A DNA stretch of 10,116 nt, from assembly GCA_937969125.1 (NCBI GenBank), contig CALBVA010000119.1, forward strand, positions 1-10,116. The letters are read 5' to 3'. The notes below the pieces were generated by a model, which was not told the origin of the DNA, ran no database searches, and saw only the letters and a list, made by a program, of their open reading frames with translations. A program made the position numbers and the translations under genes. Shown piece by piece: positions 1 to 8,842 of this stretch. How positions within the stretch are numbered: position 1 is the stretch's first letter; each line of letters starts with the position of its first letter. Origin of the DNA: an uncultured Verrucomicrobiales bacterium (GTDB taxonomy: Bacteria; Verrucomicrobiota; Verrucomicrobiia; Verrucomicrobiales; Akkermansiaceae).

Positions 1-170
1 GACTCATCGTCGATGGCAAGGACGCGGGGTGGATTAGCTCTGTGGCCAGCCTAATCGATCAGGAAATCGCGCTGGGATACCGGCTGCGGAAGTTCGAGGA
101 CGTGGAGGAATTCGAAATTGCATCCCCTGCCAGCGGCGAGATCATTGGGAAAGCGCAGATTCGGCACTAA
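1..170 (+). CDS. YgfZ/GcvT-like folate-binding protein, C-terminal end (5' partial)
   Basis: Reading from base 3, 55 codons are open and end at TAA 168-170; the gene starts before the window. The visible tail has the pattern DGKDAGWISSVA followed by IALGYRLRK, the layout of the C-terminal barrel of the GcvT/YgfZ superfamily, where a G-x-[IV]-[TS]-S turn is followed by an IAL-G-[YF] strand. Members are either the glycine-cleavage aminomethyltransferase or the folate-dependent YgfZ protein that supports iron-sulfur enzymes. The tail seems closer to YgfZ, but 55 residues do not settle this. Its last 29 bases overlap the 3' end of the transporter gene on the other strand. The family call is inference from short motifs. 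Confidence 0.55.
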   Translation, partial: LIVDGKDAGWISSVASLIDQEIALGYRLRKFEDVEEFEIASPASGEIIGKAQIRH

Positions 171-1332
171 CCGAGCGCGAACGATATCCCACCGCGAAGA
201 TGATGAGGGTGATGACATTCATTCCGGTCAGGATGAGCCAGTAGATGGGCCACCCGTGATGCGGGACAATCGCTCCGTGTAGCGAACTCACCACGAGGAT
301 GCCTATGACGCCTCCCAATCCGCTGGAGAAAAATCCAAGAAGAGCCTGAGCCTGTCCGCGCATCGATTCCTCCACTCGGCGGTGCACGAAGACGCGGCCT
401 GCCTCGAAGAAAAAGGTCCAGCAAATCCCGTGCAGCATGATTCCTGTGACGAGCCAGCCGACTTCATCGAGCGAATAAAAAAGATAACGCGCCACCCCGC
501 ATCCGATGGCCATCAGAAGGATCCCTTTCACGCGGAACTTCGCGAAAACCAGCCCCATACCGAGCATGGCAATTGTCTCCACGATCTGCGCGCTGATCAT
601 TAAGGCGCTGACCTTTTTCACCCCGAGCTCAGCGAGATGAATCGGAGTGTAGAGATAATAGGCTCCAAGCGGAATGCTGAAGAGCAGCGCGGTGAGGAAA
701 TAGACAAAAAGGTCGCGATTTTTCAGCAACTTCAGCGCACCGAAGCCGAGGGCATCGCTCCACTTCTTCGAGATCGCCCCCTTCGGTAAAGTCACCGGAA
801 GAAGAAAACAGGCCGCGCCTGCGACGATGCGAATCATCGCGCCCAGCTTCCCGGCCTGAGGTGAAAAATCGAGCCCGACCAGACTCACGATCAATCCCGC
901 CGCCATCCAGCCGAGCGTGCCCCACACTCGATAAAGGCCGAAGGTCTTCTCCGGCTGAGCCAGACTGGACAGGGTGATCGTTGTCAAAAGCGACCACCCT
1001 GGCGCGGAGATGAGAGCATTGATAATGAAGAAAAAGAGAAACCACCCGCCACCCCACCCCTGTTCGATGGAGTGGAAGGCCATGTAGAGAAAGCCCGCCC
1101 CAAGAAGCATCACGAAGCCGAGAACCTTCTGAGCCTGCCAGCGTTGATCAACTTGTGCGCCAAAAACGAGCGGCGAGATCATCCCACAAATCGGGGGGAT
1201 GATGAAGGCTATCGCAGTCCACCCGCCGAGGCCCGCCTTCTCCAGGATATTACTCAGCGCGGGAAACCAAAATCCCGGCGCCGAGGCGAGTAGGAAAAAA
1301 ACCACCGCCACCCAGTAACGGTGTCCTTTCAT
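142..1332 (-). CDS. MFS transporter, nucleoside:H+ symporter (NupG/XapB)-like
   Basis: A 396-residue protein, strongly hydrophobic throughout, with a layout consistent with about 12 transmembrane helices and a short polar C-tail, the usual size for a major facilitator. The segment GLYRVWGTLGWMAAG (residues 132-146) after helix 4 matches the R-x-W/F-G-T-x-G-W signature of the nucleoside:H+ symporter branch, and the loop between helices 2 and 3 carries VDQRWQAQKVL (61-71), where the family has a D-R...kvL motif. The likely role is proton-driven uptake of a nucleoside or sugar-like solute across the inner membrane; the substrate cannot be read from the sequence. The ATG follows the glnS stop with no gap (TAGATG), so translation is probably coupled to glnS. 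Its 3' end overlaps the convergent YgfZ-like gene. The MFS assignment is firm, the nucleoside branch moderately so. Confidence 0.82.
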   Translation of the reverse strand: MKGHRYWVAVVFFLLASAPGFWFPALSNILEKAGLGGWTAIAFIIPPICGMISPLVFGAQVDQRWQAQKVLGFVMLLGAGFLYMAFHSIEQGWGGGWFLFFFIINALISAPGWSLLTTITLSSLAQPEKTFGLYRVWGTLGWMAAGLIVSLVGLDFSPQAGKLGAMIRIVAGAACFLLPVTLPKGAISKKWSDALGFGALKLLKNRDLFVYFLTALLFSIPLGAYYLYTPIHLAELGVKKVSALMISAQIVETIAMLGMGLVFAKFRVKGILLMAIGCGVARYLFYSLDEVGWLVTGIMLHGICWTFFFEAGRVFVHRRVEESMRGQAQALLGFFSSGLGGVIGILVVSSLHGAIVPHHGWPIYWLILTGMNVITLIIFAVGYRSRSVSAESALSQ

Positions 1333-3003
<1,671 letters not shown>

Positions 3004-3010
3004 GCTTTGA

Positions 3011-4345
3011 TCAAAGGGCTGCAAGTTCTTCCAGGAGGACGCGGCTCATTTCAATCCCGCCTTCGAAGTTCTCGACGGAGAAGTTTTCGTTCGGAGCGTG
3101 AATCTGGCAATCGGGAAGCGCGAGACCCAGCATCAGACTGTCCGCTCCGAGGATCTCCTTCATATCCTGAATGATAGGAATGCTCCCTCCCTCCCGAATG
3201 AGAACCGGTGCGCAGCCGAAGCTCTTTTCCAGCGCGGTTTGCCCGGCCTTCCCATACTCAGAGTGGGGATCATTGTGATAAGCTTTCCCGGAATGACCCT
3301 CGTAGAAGGATGCGGTGACGCCCTTCGGAGTGTGTGACTTCAGATGGGCGATGACCTGTGCCTGTATCTTCTCTGGATCCTGTCCGGGGACGAGGCGGCA
3401 GGAGAGCTTGAACATCGCCTCGGCCGGGAGAACGGTCTTAGAGCCCTCGCCCTGATAACCACTCCCGATGCCATTCACCTCGATGGTCGGACGTGCCCAC
3501 AGCCGCTCGGCCATGGAGTAGCCCGGCTCACCAAAGGACTCCGGTGAGCCGGTCGTCTTCAGAAAATCAGCGTCGGAGGCACCGGGAACCTGAGCCCACA
3601 TTTCGCGCTCCCAGTCTTCCAAGGGGATCACATCGTCATAAAATCCTTCCACCGCGATCATGCCATCATCCTGGTGCAGGCTGGCGACCATGCGCGCAGC
3701 GGCAGAGGCGGGATTGGCCACCGCTCCGCCGTAAACTCCAGAGTGGAGATCACCGCTAGGGCCCTTCACCGTGACCTCGACGCAGGTGATGCCGCGCAGG
3801 CCATAGCCCAGAGTCGGCACGCCGGGCGCGACCATACCAGTATCGGAAACCGCGATGATGTCGCAGGCTAATTCCTCCTTATGTTTCTCAAGAAAAGGCA
3901 CCAGATTGGGAGAACCGATCTCCTCTTCGCCTTCGATGAGGAAGATGACATTGAGTGGCAGTTCGCCTTTTTCCTTTAGCGTCTTTTCTGCACCGAGGAT
4001 GTGGACGAAGTGCTGGCCTTTATTGTCCGCTCCTCCCCTGCCCCAAATTTTCCCATCCCGGATCTCCGGCTCGAAGGGAGGCGAATCCCAGAGTTCAACG
4101 GGATCGACCGGCTGCACGTCATAGTGTCCATAAATGAGAACCGTCTTCCGGCCTTCCACACGTTCATTCCGTGCGATCACCACAGGGTGCTTTGGCGTTT
4201 CGTGAAGCTCAGTCTTCAAACCCATTGATTCAAATTGCTCCACCAGCCACTCGGCATTCGCACGGACATCGCCGGCGTGGGTGGAATCGGTGGAAATGCT
4301 GGGAAAGCGAAGGTGTTCGAATAGGCGTTCTAGCTCCGGAGTCAT
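3011..4345 (-). CDS. M20 family dipeptidase/metallopeptidase (CNDP/PepV-like)
   Basis: Zinc-dependent exopeptidase of family M20, probably a cytosolic dipeptidase; no signal peptide is seen. From ATG 4345 it has 444 residues, normal for the family. The metal site is complete: GHYDVQP (His74, Asp76), RGGADNKGQ (bridging Asp107), EGEEEIGS (catalytic Glu141 and ligand Glu142), SDTG (Asp168) and a C-terminal QIHAPNE (His416). The dimerisation-domain motif GDLHSGVYGG places His201 where it contacts the partner active site. The frame stays open 77 codons further upstream, but that stretch is low in complexity, has no family similarity and runs antiparallel-in-frame across the end of the small membrane gene, so I start at MTPELERLF, which aligns with the usual helix before the FPSIS motif. 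No clear ribosome-binding site precedes it. Exact dipeptide preference is unknown. Confidence 0.9.
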   Translation of the reverse strand: MTPELERLFEHLRFPSISTDSTHAGDVRANAEWLVEQFESMGLKTELHETPKHPVVIARNERVEGRKTVLIYGHYDVQPVDPVELWDSPPFEPEIRDGKIWGRGGADNKGQHFVHILGAEKTLKEKGELPLNVIFLIEGEEEIGSPNLVPFLEKHKEELACDIIAVSDTGMVAPGVPTLGYGLRGITCVEVTVKGPSGDLHSGVYGGAVANPASAAARMVASLHQDDGMIAVEGFYDDVIPLEDWEREMWAQVPGASDADFLKTTGSPESFGEPGYSMAERLWARPTIEVNGIGSGYQGEGSKTVLPAEAMFKLSCRLVPGQDPEKIQAQVIAHLKSHTPKGVTASFYEGHSGKAYHNDPHSEYGKAGQTALEKSFGCAPVLIREGGSIPIIQDMKEILGADSLMLGLALPDCQIHAPNENFSVENFEGGIEMSRVLLEELAAL

Positions 4346-4412
4346 GCCAGAGGGATGGCTTGGCGGCCCGTCACCCGCAAGCCGCAAATGGCGATACGGG
4401 CGGAAAGTGCGC

Positions 4413-4730
4413 TCACTCCGGATCGTCTTTCGAGTCATCCAGCGGATTCCCCATTCCCAGCTTTCGGCGCTCTTCCCCAATCGCGGCGAGGGCATCGAAA
4501 AGGGCGAAGAGAATGAGGAAGAGGCAGAGTAACCCGAGGATCCCCCAATAGATGAGCATCCGCCAAAGACCACCACTCAACCAGGAATCGAGCGGCCAAT
4601 TCCCGAGCGAGAAGTAGGCTAGAATGAAAACCAGCAGGCCCGTCATGAGCCGACGCCGCTTAGTCCGATCCGCGAGGGTCACCATCGCAATCGCCTTGGA
4701 AAGCGTCCACCAATCGGAATTTCTGGGCAT
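4413..4730 (-). CDS. small two-helix membrane protein, unknown function
   Basis: A 105-residue protein I do not recognise. It has a polar, basic N-terminus (TKRRR at about 23-27), a first hydrophobic helix at about 28-43 (LMTGLLVFILAYFSLG), a short Trp/Pro-containing loop, a second long hydrophobic stretch at about 58-82, and a charged, acidic C-tail. The basic N-side suggests both termini face the cytoplasm. It lies 36 bases after the synthase gene and 67 bases before the dipeptidase gene on the same strand, so it is probably in the operon. An internal ATG at 4685 (Met16) preceded by AAGG 8 bases upstream is an alternative start giving 90 residues; it would keep both helices. Hydrophobic pattern, operon position and lack of a better reading on the other strand support it as a real gene. 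Confidence 0.7.
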   Translation of the reverse strand: MPRNSDWWTLSKAIAMVTLADRTKRRRLMTGLLVFILAYFSLGNWPLDSWLSGGLWRMLIYWGILGLLCLFLILFALFDALAAIGEERRKLGMGNPLDDSKDDPE

Positions 4731-4766
4731 GGCGGGAGCTTACCGACTGGCGGAATCGATGAAATT

Positions 4767-5669
4767 CTAAAGCGCAAATTTCACCGCATCCCACATCATT
4801 CGCTTCACCTCGGGCCGCGTCACTTTCACCCCGGCAGCCCAATCTTCCCAGCTCACACTGCGCAGCCGAATGAGCGTCTCGCGCCCGATCATCGCGGGCA
4901 GGATGGTGGCGAAGCGCATGCGCTTTCCGTAAAGGGCACGGGCGTATTCTTCGGCTTGATCGAGACCGGCGAGCGCTTCCGCGATCCAGCGGCCACGTTC
5001 ACGGAGGAGGTCGTCCTTGGAAAAACCTGATGTCCCCGGGAGATAACACCGCCCGTTTTCGAGATCCTCCGGCACGTCGCGCAGGATATTGATGAGCTGC
5101 AGACTGCGCCCGTAGGCTCGCCCGAGCTCATTCATCTCTACAAAGCTTCGCGAGGCGAATTCCTCCTCAACCAGAAAGCCGATTTCCGTCCAAAACTCCC
5201 CGACACAACCGGCCACCTCGTAAGTGTATTTCCGCAGTTCGTCGTCGCTTTCCAATCTCACCACGTCTGCGCCCTCGAAGCGCTCCAGATCCCAAGTCTG
5301 TCCCTTGGTGATGATTTTCACAACCTTCTTCACCGCCGCTTGTTGCTCCGTCGGCAGCTCGGCGAGGCCGCTCAGACAATCATCGATCCGCCCCATGAGG
5401 ACCGCTTCCCCACGCGGGAGACCATTGACCTCCCGCATCTGGAAAGAGCCACCGTGCAGCACCGCCGCCCGATAATCGGCCAGCAATTCCCGTCGCTCCC
5501 CCACCGTCAAATCCCCGACATCCGCGATGGTATCGCTGGCCCTCGCCAACAGATATCCCAGACTTGCAGGCCGCCGAAATCCCTCCGGCAAAAACCGCAG
5601 ACTCAGATAAAAGGACCGCGAAACGTCCTTGAGAACCTGCCGCTCCAGACCGCGTCGAATAGATTGCAT
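4767..5669 (-). CDS. squalene/phytoene synthase family protein
   Basis: Trans-isoprenyl diphosphate synthase of the squalene/phytoene synthase fold, 300 residues, the normal bacterial size. It carries VSRSF (16-20) and the two Asp-rich metal-binding motifs: DTIAD (Asp46, Asp50) and DVPED (Asp198, Asp202) inside the typical LQLINILRDVPEDLENGRCYLP region. Family members join two farnesyl diphosphates (squalene, dehydrosqualene) or two geranylgeranyl diphosphates (phytoene) head to head at the membrane surface; the sequence alone does not tell which. The wording resembles bacterial squalene-synthase-like proteins at least as much as CrtB. The start at ATG 5669 is set by a strong GGGAGGTG ribosome-binding site; an open frame 83 codons further upstream lies inside hemW and is discarded. 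No desaturase, cyclase or oxidoreductase partner is adjacent. It is the first gene of the minus-strand cluster. Confidence 0.9.
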   Translation of the reverse strand: MQSIRRGLERQVLKDVSRSFYLSLRFLPEGFRRPASLGYLLARASDTIADVGDLTVGERRELLADYRAAVLHGGSFQMREVNGLPRGEAVLMGRIDDCLSGLAELPTEQQAAVKKVVKIITKGQTWDLERFEGADVVRLESDDELRKYTYEVAGCVGEFWTEIGFLVEEEFASRSFVEMNELGRAYGRSLQLINILRDVPEDLENGRCYLPGTSGFSKDDLLRERGRWIAEALAGLDQAEEYARALYGKRMRFATILPAMIGRETLIRLRSVSWEDWAAGVKVTRPEVKRMMWDAVKFAL

Positions 5670-5672
5670 TGC

Positions 5673-5680
5673 CACCTCCC
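5673..5680 (-). promoter_or_regulatory. strong ribosome-binding site of the squalene/phytoene synthase gene
   Basis: On the minus strand GGGAGGTG lies just before the ATG at 5669, with 5 bases between GGAGG and the start codon. It is the clearest Shine-Dalgarno sequence in the window and decides the start against the longer open frame. Most other genes here lack one or rely on overlap with the preceding stop. Confidence 0.75.
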
Positions 5681-5714
5681 TGTCTTCCCCCAAAACTCCG
5701 CTCCCGACAAGCCT

Positions 5715-6797
5715 GTGCATCTCTACCTCCACATCCCCTTCTGCCACCGCATCTGCCCGTATTGCTCGTTTTACAAGCACACCCCCGGCGGCACCGATCT
5801 CGGGGCATTCGTGGAGGCCCTCCTCACCGAGGCCCGCTTCCTCACGCAGAAAGATCTCCAGCCACTGAAAACCATCTACTTCGGCGGCGGCACGCCCTCC
5901 ATGCTCTCGCCAACCCACCTCAGACGGCTGTTCGATGGACTGAGGGAGATTTTCAATTTCTCCTCAATCGAGGAAATCACCCTGGAAGCCAATCCCGCCA
6001 CCTTCACCGCGCGCACCGCGAACCTTTATGAGGAACTCGGCGTGACCCGCGTCTCCCTCGGCGTGCAATCCTTCCTCGGCCCACACCTCGAAACCCTAGG
6101 CCGTGAGCACACCCCGATGCAGGCTATCGAGTCCGTCCACCTCCTTCGTGAGGCCTCCTCACTGGAGGTCAATCTGGACCTCATCTTCTCGGTTCCCGGC
6201 CAGAGCCTGCTCGATTGGGAGGACACCCTCGTCCAGGGCCTTGCCCTCCAGCCTGACCACCTTTCGGCTTATAATCTCACCTATGAGGAGGACACCGCCT
6301 TCTTCAAAAAATTTCAGACCGGCGACTTCATCGATGATCCCGATCTCAACGCGAAGATGTTTTCGCTCGCCCACGAGATGCTCACCGGCTCCGGCTACGA
6401 ACATTACGAAACCTCCAATTACGCCCTCCCCGGAAAACGCTCCCGTCACAATCGCGGATATTGGATTGGCAATGACTACCTCGGACTAGGCCCCTCCGCC
6501 GTCTCCACCCTGAACCGCGAACGCTGGCAAAACATCCCAGACACCAAGGAATACCTCAAACGCATCGCCGCCGTGGGCCACGCGCAGGAGGACATCGAAA
6601 TCCTCGATGACGAAGCCTGGCGGCTCGAACGCCTCGCCCTCGAACTCCGCACCATTGAGGGCCTCCCGCTCCGCTACCTCACCCCCGGGACCGATCTCAG
6701 CAAGATCGATCATCTCGTCGAAAAAACCGAAACCCACCTCCGCCTCATCGGAGATGGCCCCCTTCTCGTCGACTCCATCACCGCTGAACTTGCCTAA
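5715..6797 (+). CDS. hemW: HemW-type radical SAM heme chaperone (oxygen-independent coproporphyrinogen oxidase-like)
   Basis: Radical SAM protein of the HemN/HemW family; 360 residues if started at GTG 5715. The 4Fe-4S motif is CHRICPYC (Cys10, Cys14, Cys17), followed by SFYK rather than a further Cys; lack of the CxC extension is the mark of HemW, a heme-binding chaperone, as opposed to the true coproporphyrinogen oxidase HemN. GGGTPS (57-62) is the SAM-binding glycine motif, LEANP follows at about 90-94, and HYETSNYALPG...RHNRGYW (230-250) is the family C-terminal signature. Many databases label such proteins coproporphyrinogen oxidase. No in-frame ATG lies near the start: GTG 5715 gives the canonical M-HLYLHIPFC, while TTG 5664 would add 17 residues and overlap the divergent synthase start by 6 bases. 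Neither has a clear ribosome-binding site. pyrD follows 35 bases later. Confidence 0.9.
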   Translation: MHLYLHIPFCHRICPYCSFYKHTPGGTDLGAFVEALLTEARFLTQKDLQPLKTIYFGGGTPSMLSPTHLRRLFDGLREIFNFSSIEEITLEANPATFTARTANLYEELGVTRVSLGVQSFLGPHLETLGREHTPMQAIESVHLLREASSLEVNLDLIFSVPGQSLLDWEDTLVQGLALQPDHLSAYNLTYEEDTAFFKKFQTGDFIDDPDLNAKMFSLAHEMLTGSGYEHYETSNYALPGKRSRHNRGYWIGNDYLGLGPSAVSTLNRERWQNIPDTKEYLKRIAAVGHAQEDIEILDDEAWRLERLALELRTIEGLPLRYLTPGTDLSKIDHLVEKTETHLRLIGDGPLLVDSITAELA

Positions 6798-6832
6798 GTC
6801 AGCCACGCCCGCTAACCCGCCCTTAGATCACC

Positions 6833-7855
6833 ATGCTCAATGCCCTCTACCCCGCCGCCCGCGCCATCCTCTTTAAAATGGACGCTGAAAAGGCCCACCA
6901 CTTTTCCATGTCCGGCCTGCGTACTTTGGAGAAGACGGGATTATTGAAAATGCTCTCCGCTTCCCTGGAGCCGAAACCAGTCGAACTCTGCGGCCTGAAA
7001 TTTCCAAATCCCGTGGGCCTCGCAGCGGGCCTCGATAAGGAAGCAAATACCATCGATGCCCTCGGCACCCTCGGCTTTGGCCACATCGAAGTCGGCACCC
7101 TCACCCCGAAACCGCAGGACGGTAATGAGTCCCCGCGCCTCTTCCGACTAAAGGAACATCAGGCACTCATTAACCGCATGGGCTTCAATAACCCCGGCAT
7201 CGATGAAGGACTGGCTAACGCCCGATCCTCAGAATCCTTCAAAGGAATCATTGGCATCAACATCGGCAAAAACAAAGTCACCCCAAATGAAAAAGCGAAT
7301 GACGACTACGCCATCGCCTTCGAAAAAGCCTACGCCGACGCCGACTACATCACCGCAAACTTCTCCTCTCCCAATACCCCCGGCCTCCGTGAACTCCAAG
7401 CCGCCGGAGCCGCTGGCGAACTCCTCGGCACTCTGAAAAAAATCCAGGAACGGAAACACAAGGAGACCGGGCGCTACGTTCCCTTCGCATTGAAAGTCGC
7501 GCCGGATCTCGATGAGAAACAGATCACCGAACTCTGCAAAGTCTTCCGCGATGGCGGGCTCGATTTCCTCATCGCCACCAACACCACCCTCGCCCGTGAT
7601 GCCGTCAAAGGCCACCCGAACGCCGACGAAGCCGGCGGCCTCTCCGGAGCACCACTCACGAAACACTCCACCGAAGTCATCGGCCAATTCCACCAAGGCC
7701 TCGGAAAAGACATCCCCATCATCGGAGCCGGCGGGATTTTTTCTGCGGAAGATGCACTCGCCAAACGCGACGCCGGCGCGTCATTAGTGCAGCTCTACAC
7801 CGGCTTCGTGTATCGCGGCCCCGCATTGATCCACGAGATTATTAAAGCGTGGTAA
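6833..7855 (+). CDS. pyrD: dihydroorotate dehydrogenase (quinone), class 2
   Basis: FMN enzyme oxidising dihydroorotate to orotate with membrane quinone as acceptor, step 4 of pyrimidine synthesis. It is 340 residues, a usual length. The N-terminal amphipathic extension (about residues 1-45, with the FKMDAEKAHHFSM pattern) that docks on the membrane and quinone marks class 2. FMN/substrate motifs: LAAGLDKEA (63-71), NRMGFNN (114-120), the catalytic strand NFSSPNTPGLR (176-186) with Ser179 as the expected base (class 1 enzymes have Cys here), KVAPDL (Lys221), ATNTT (248-252) and GAGGIFS (298-304). All expected residues are present. It sits 35 bases downstream of hemW on the same strand, so the two may be co-transcribed. 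The ATG at 6833 lacks a clear ribosome-binding site but fits the family N-terminus. Confidence 0.96.
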   Translation: MLNALYPAARAILFKMDAEKAHHFSMSGLRTLEKTGLLKMLSASLEPKPVELCGLKFPNPVGLAAGLDKEANTIDALGTLGFGHIEVGTLTPKPQDGNESPRLFRLKEHQALINRMGFNNPGIDEGLANARSSESFKGIIGINIGKNKVTPNEKANDDYAIAFEKAYADADYITANFSSPNTPGLRELQAAGAAGELLGTLKKIQERKHKETGRYVPFALKVAPDLDEKQITELCKVFRDGGLDFLIATNTTLARDAVKGHPNADEAGGLSGAPLTKHSTEVIGQFHQGLGKDIPIIGAGGIFSAEDALAKRDAGASLVQLYTGFVYRGPALIHEIIKAW

Positions 7856-7917
7856 GTGAATCGTAGCGCCCCCGCCCTCCGACTCACTGAGGAAAACGCT
7901 ACGAACACACCTTCACT
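7855..7917. terminator. composite inverted repeat between convergent genes, candidate bidirectional terminator
   Basis: The left arm AGTGAATCGTAGCG (7855-7868) pairs with two right-hand blocks: CGCTACGA (7897-7904), complementary over 8 bases, and TTCACT (7912-7917), complementary over 6 bases, with a 7-base bulge between them. A further short CCTC/GAGG pair (7876-7879 with 7889-7892) lies in the loop. The structure spans the whole gap from the pyrD stop to the stop of the convergent membrane-protein gene. There is no T-run on either side, so it is not a classical intrinsic terminator; its position argues for transcript-end protection or termination. The pairing is seen in the sequence, the function is inferred. 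Confidence 0.4.
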
Positions 7918-8842
7918 AGCCTTCTCTTTCAGCGGCGTATTTGCGCCGAATGAGATGAAACAGCAGGCCGGCTCCCAAGGCGACCATCAGACTCAGAAGC
8001 AACATCTGCAATGCAGGTGAGAGACCTGAGGCAGGGGCCTGTTCTTGCCCGGTCGTGCTGGGCCTCGGCTGACGGGACCTGGCTTTGTGGCCGCCACCCC
8101 CGCTCGAACCACCGCCCCCAATGAGCGGCCCGTCTTTCCTGAAGCGGAAGCTCTCCTCACCTTTCAATATTCCCTCTGTCCAGCGTCGCCAGACCTCTGC
8201 ACGGAACCCCCGACCCTTATGAGTCAATTTCACCTCATCGTAAATTCGCCGATATCGATCATCTTGAACGACCAGAACTCTCAGATATCTTGTTCCTAAC
8301 AGAATTGCGTCCGCATAGGTATTCCCATAATCGCCCGGAGCCTCTAGCGCAATGAACTCATCCTCGGTCCATTGAGGTAATTCCAAAAGACGAGCAAGTT
8401 GCCCAATGACCTCAGGATGCTCAAGATTCTTCAAAGCCCAGACCTCGCTACCTTTCAAACTCTGTCTCAATTCAAAAATTGCCTGACTGGATTCACGATG
8501 ACTCACCCCGTGTTTACGCACTAAACGATGGGCCTTCAGGTGAGCCGCGATCACCCTATCGATAACGGGCACCACAAAGCCTGTCCGATCCTCAAGAAGC
8601 TCCTGAATTTTTTGGTAGAGATCCGGGTATTGGGGGTAAGTTTCCGACCCATCAATTGAACGGTCGCCTCCCGCTTCACCCAAAGGTCCAGCGATCAGGC
8701 TGTAGGCTTCAACATCGTTCAGTAGATAGGCCTCCTTAATTCTCAGCTCGATAAATTCCCGACGCCTCTCAGACGGGCCTGTTTCAGCCCAGACCAGCTG
8801 AAAAAAACTGAGAAAAATCACTAAAATCAAGAACACATTCAT
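7916..8842 (-). CDS. secreted/type I single-pass membrane protein with Gly-Ser linker, unknown function
   Basis: A 308-residue protein of no family I recognise. Visible parts: a signal peptide at 1-19 (hydrophobic core, probable cleavage after VWA), a helical, charged periplasmic domain at about 20-235, a Gly/Ser linker (GGGGSSGGGG, 242-251), a basic/Ser/Pro/Gln-rich stretch (252-275), one transmembrane helix at about 277-297 and a short basic cytoplasmic end starting RRK. Topology should be N-outside, C-inside. The soluble part contains no Cys and no enzyme motif that I can see. The ATG overlaps the stop of the upstream metalloprotease-like gene by 4 bases (ATGA), implying translational coupling and a shared task, for example anchoring, chaperoning or regulating the protease. 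Its 3' end abuts the inverted repeat before pyrD. Confidence 0.75.
   Translation of the reverse strand: MNVFLILVIFLSFFQLVWAETGPSERRREFIELRIKEAYLLNDVEAYSLIAGPLGEAGGDRSIDGSETYPQYPDLYQKIQELLEDRTGFVVPVIDRVIAAHLKAHRLVRKHGVSHRESSQAIFELRQSLKGSEVWALKNLEHPEVIGQLARLLELPQWTEDEFIALEAPGDYGNTYADAILLGTRYLRVLVVQDDRYRRIYDEVKLTHKGRGFRAEVWRRWTEGILKGEESFRFRKDGPLIGGGGSSGGGGHKARSRQPRPSTTGQEQAPASGLSPALQMLLLSLMVALGAGLLFHLIRRKYAAEREG
8090..8119 (-). repeat. Gly/Ser low-complexity tract coding for a flexible linker
   Basis: Thirty bases encode four Gly, two Ser and four Gly (residues 242-251 of the membrane protein). The tract separates the folded periplasmic domain from the membrane helix and is likely a flexible tether. 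It is a coding repeat, not a mobile element. Confidence 0.7.

Noticed and set aside
629..1057. 142-codon open frame overlapping the MFS gene on the same strand
   Set aside because: It is a frame-shadow of the transporter, with Arg/Ser-rich composition and no domain-like pattern.
4346..4576. 77-codon upstream extension of the M20 dipeptidase
   Set aside because: It is Ser/Arg-rich with no family match and overlaps the end of the small membrane protein gene; MTPELERLF at 4345 fits the family start.
5340..5714. Long in-frame N-terminal extension of hemW (about 125 codons)
   Set aside because: It lies antisense to the synthase coding region, has no HemW-family similarity and a Pro/Arg/Gln-rich shadow composition; HemW proteins begin just before LYLHIPFC.
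5670..5918. 83-codon upstream extension of the squalene/phytoene synthase
   Set aside because: It lies antisense to the hemW iron-sulfur region; the strong ribosome-binding site and family alignment fix the start at 5669.
7229..7696. 155-codon open frame antisense to pyrD
   Set aside because: Its Gly/Val/Glu/Phe-rich text is the expected antisense product of a GC-biased pyrD frame; pyrD is complete and well conserved.
7916..8842. GlyGly-CTERM or LPxTG sorting signal in the membrane protein
   Set aside because: The Gly run is not adjacent to the helix and no LPxTG or PEP motif is present; it is kept only as a loose resemblance.
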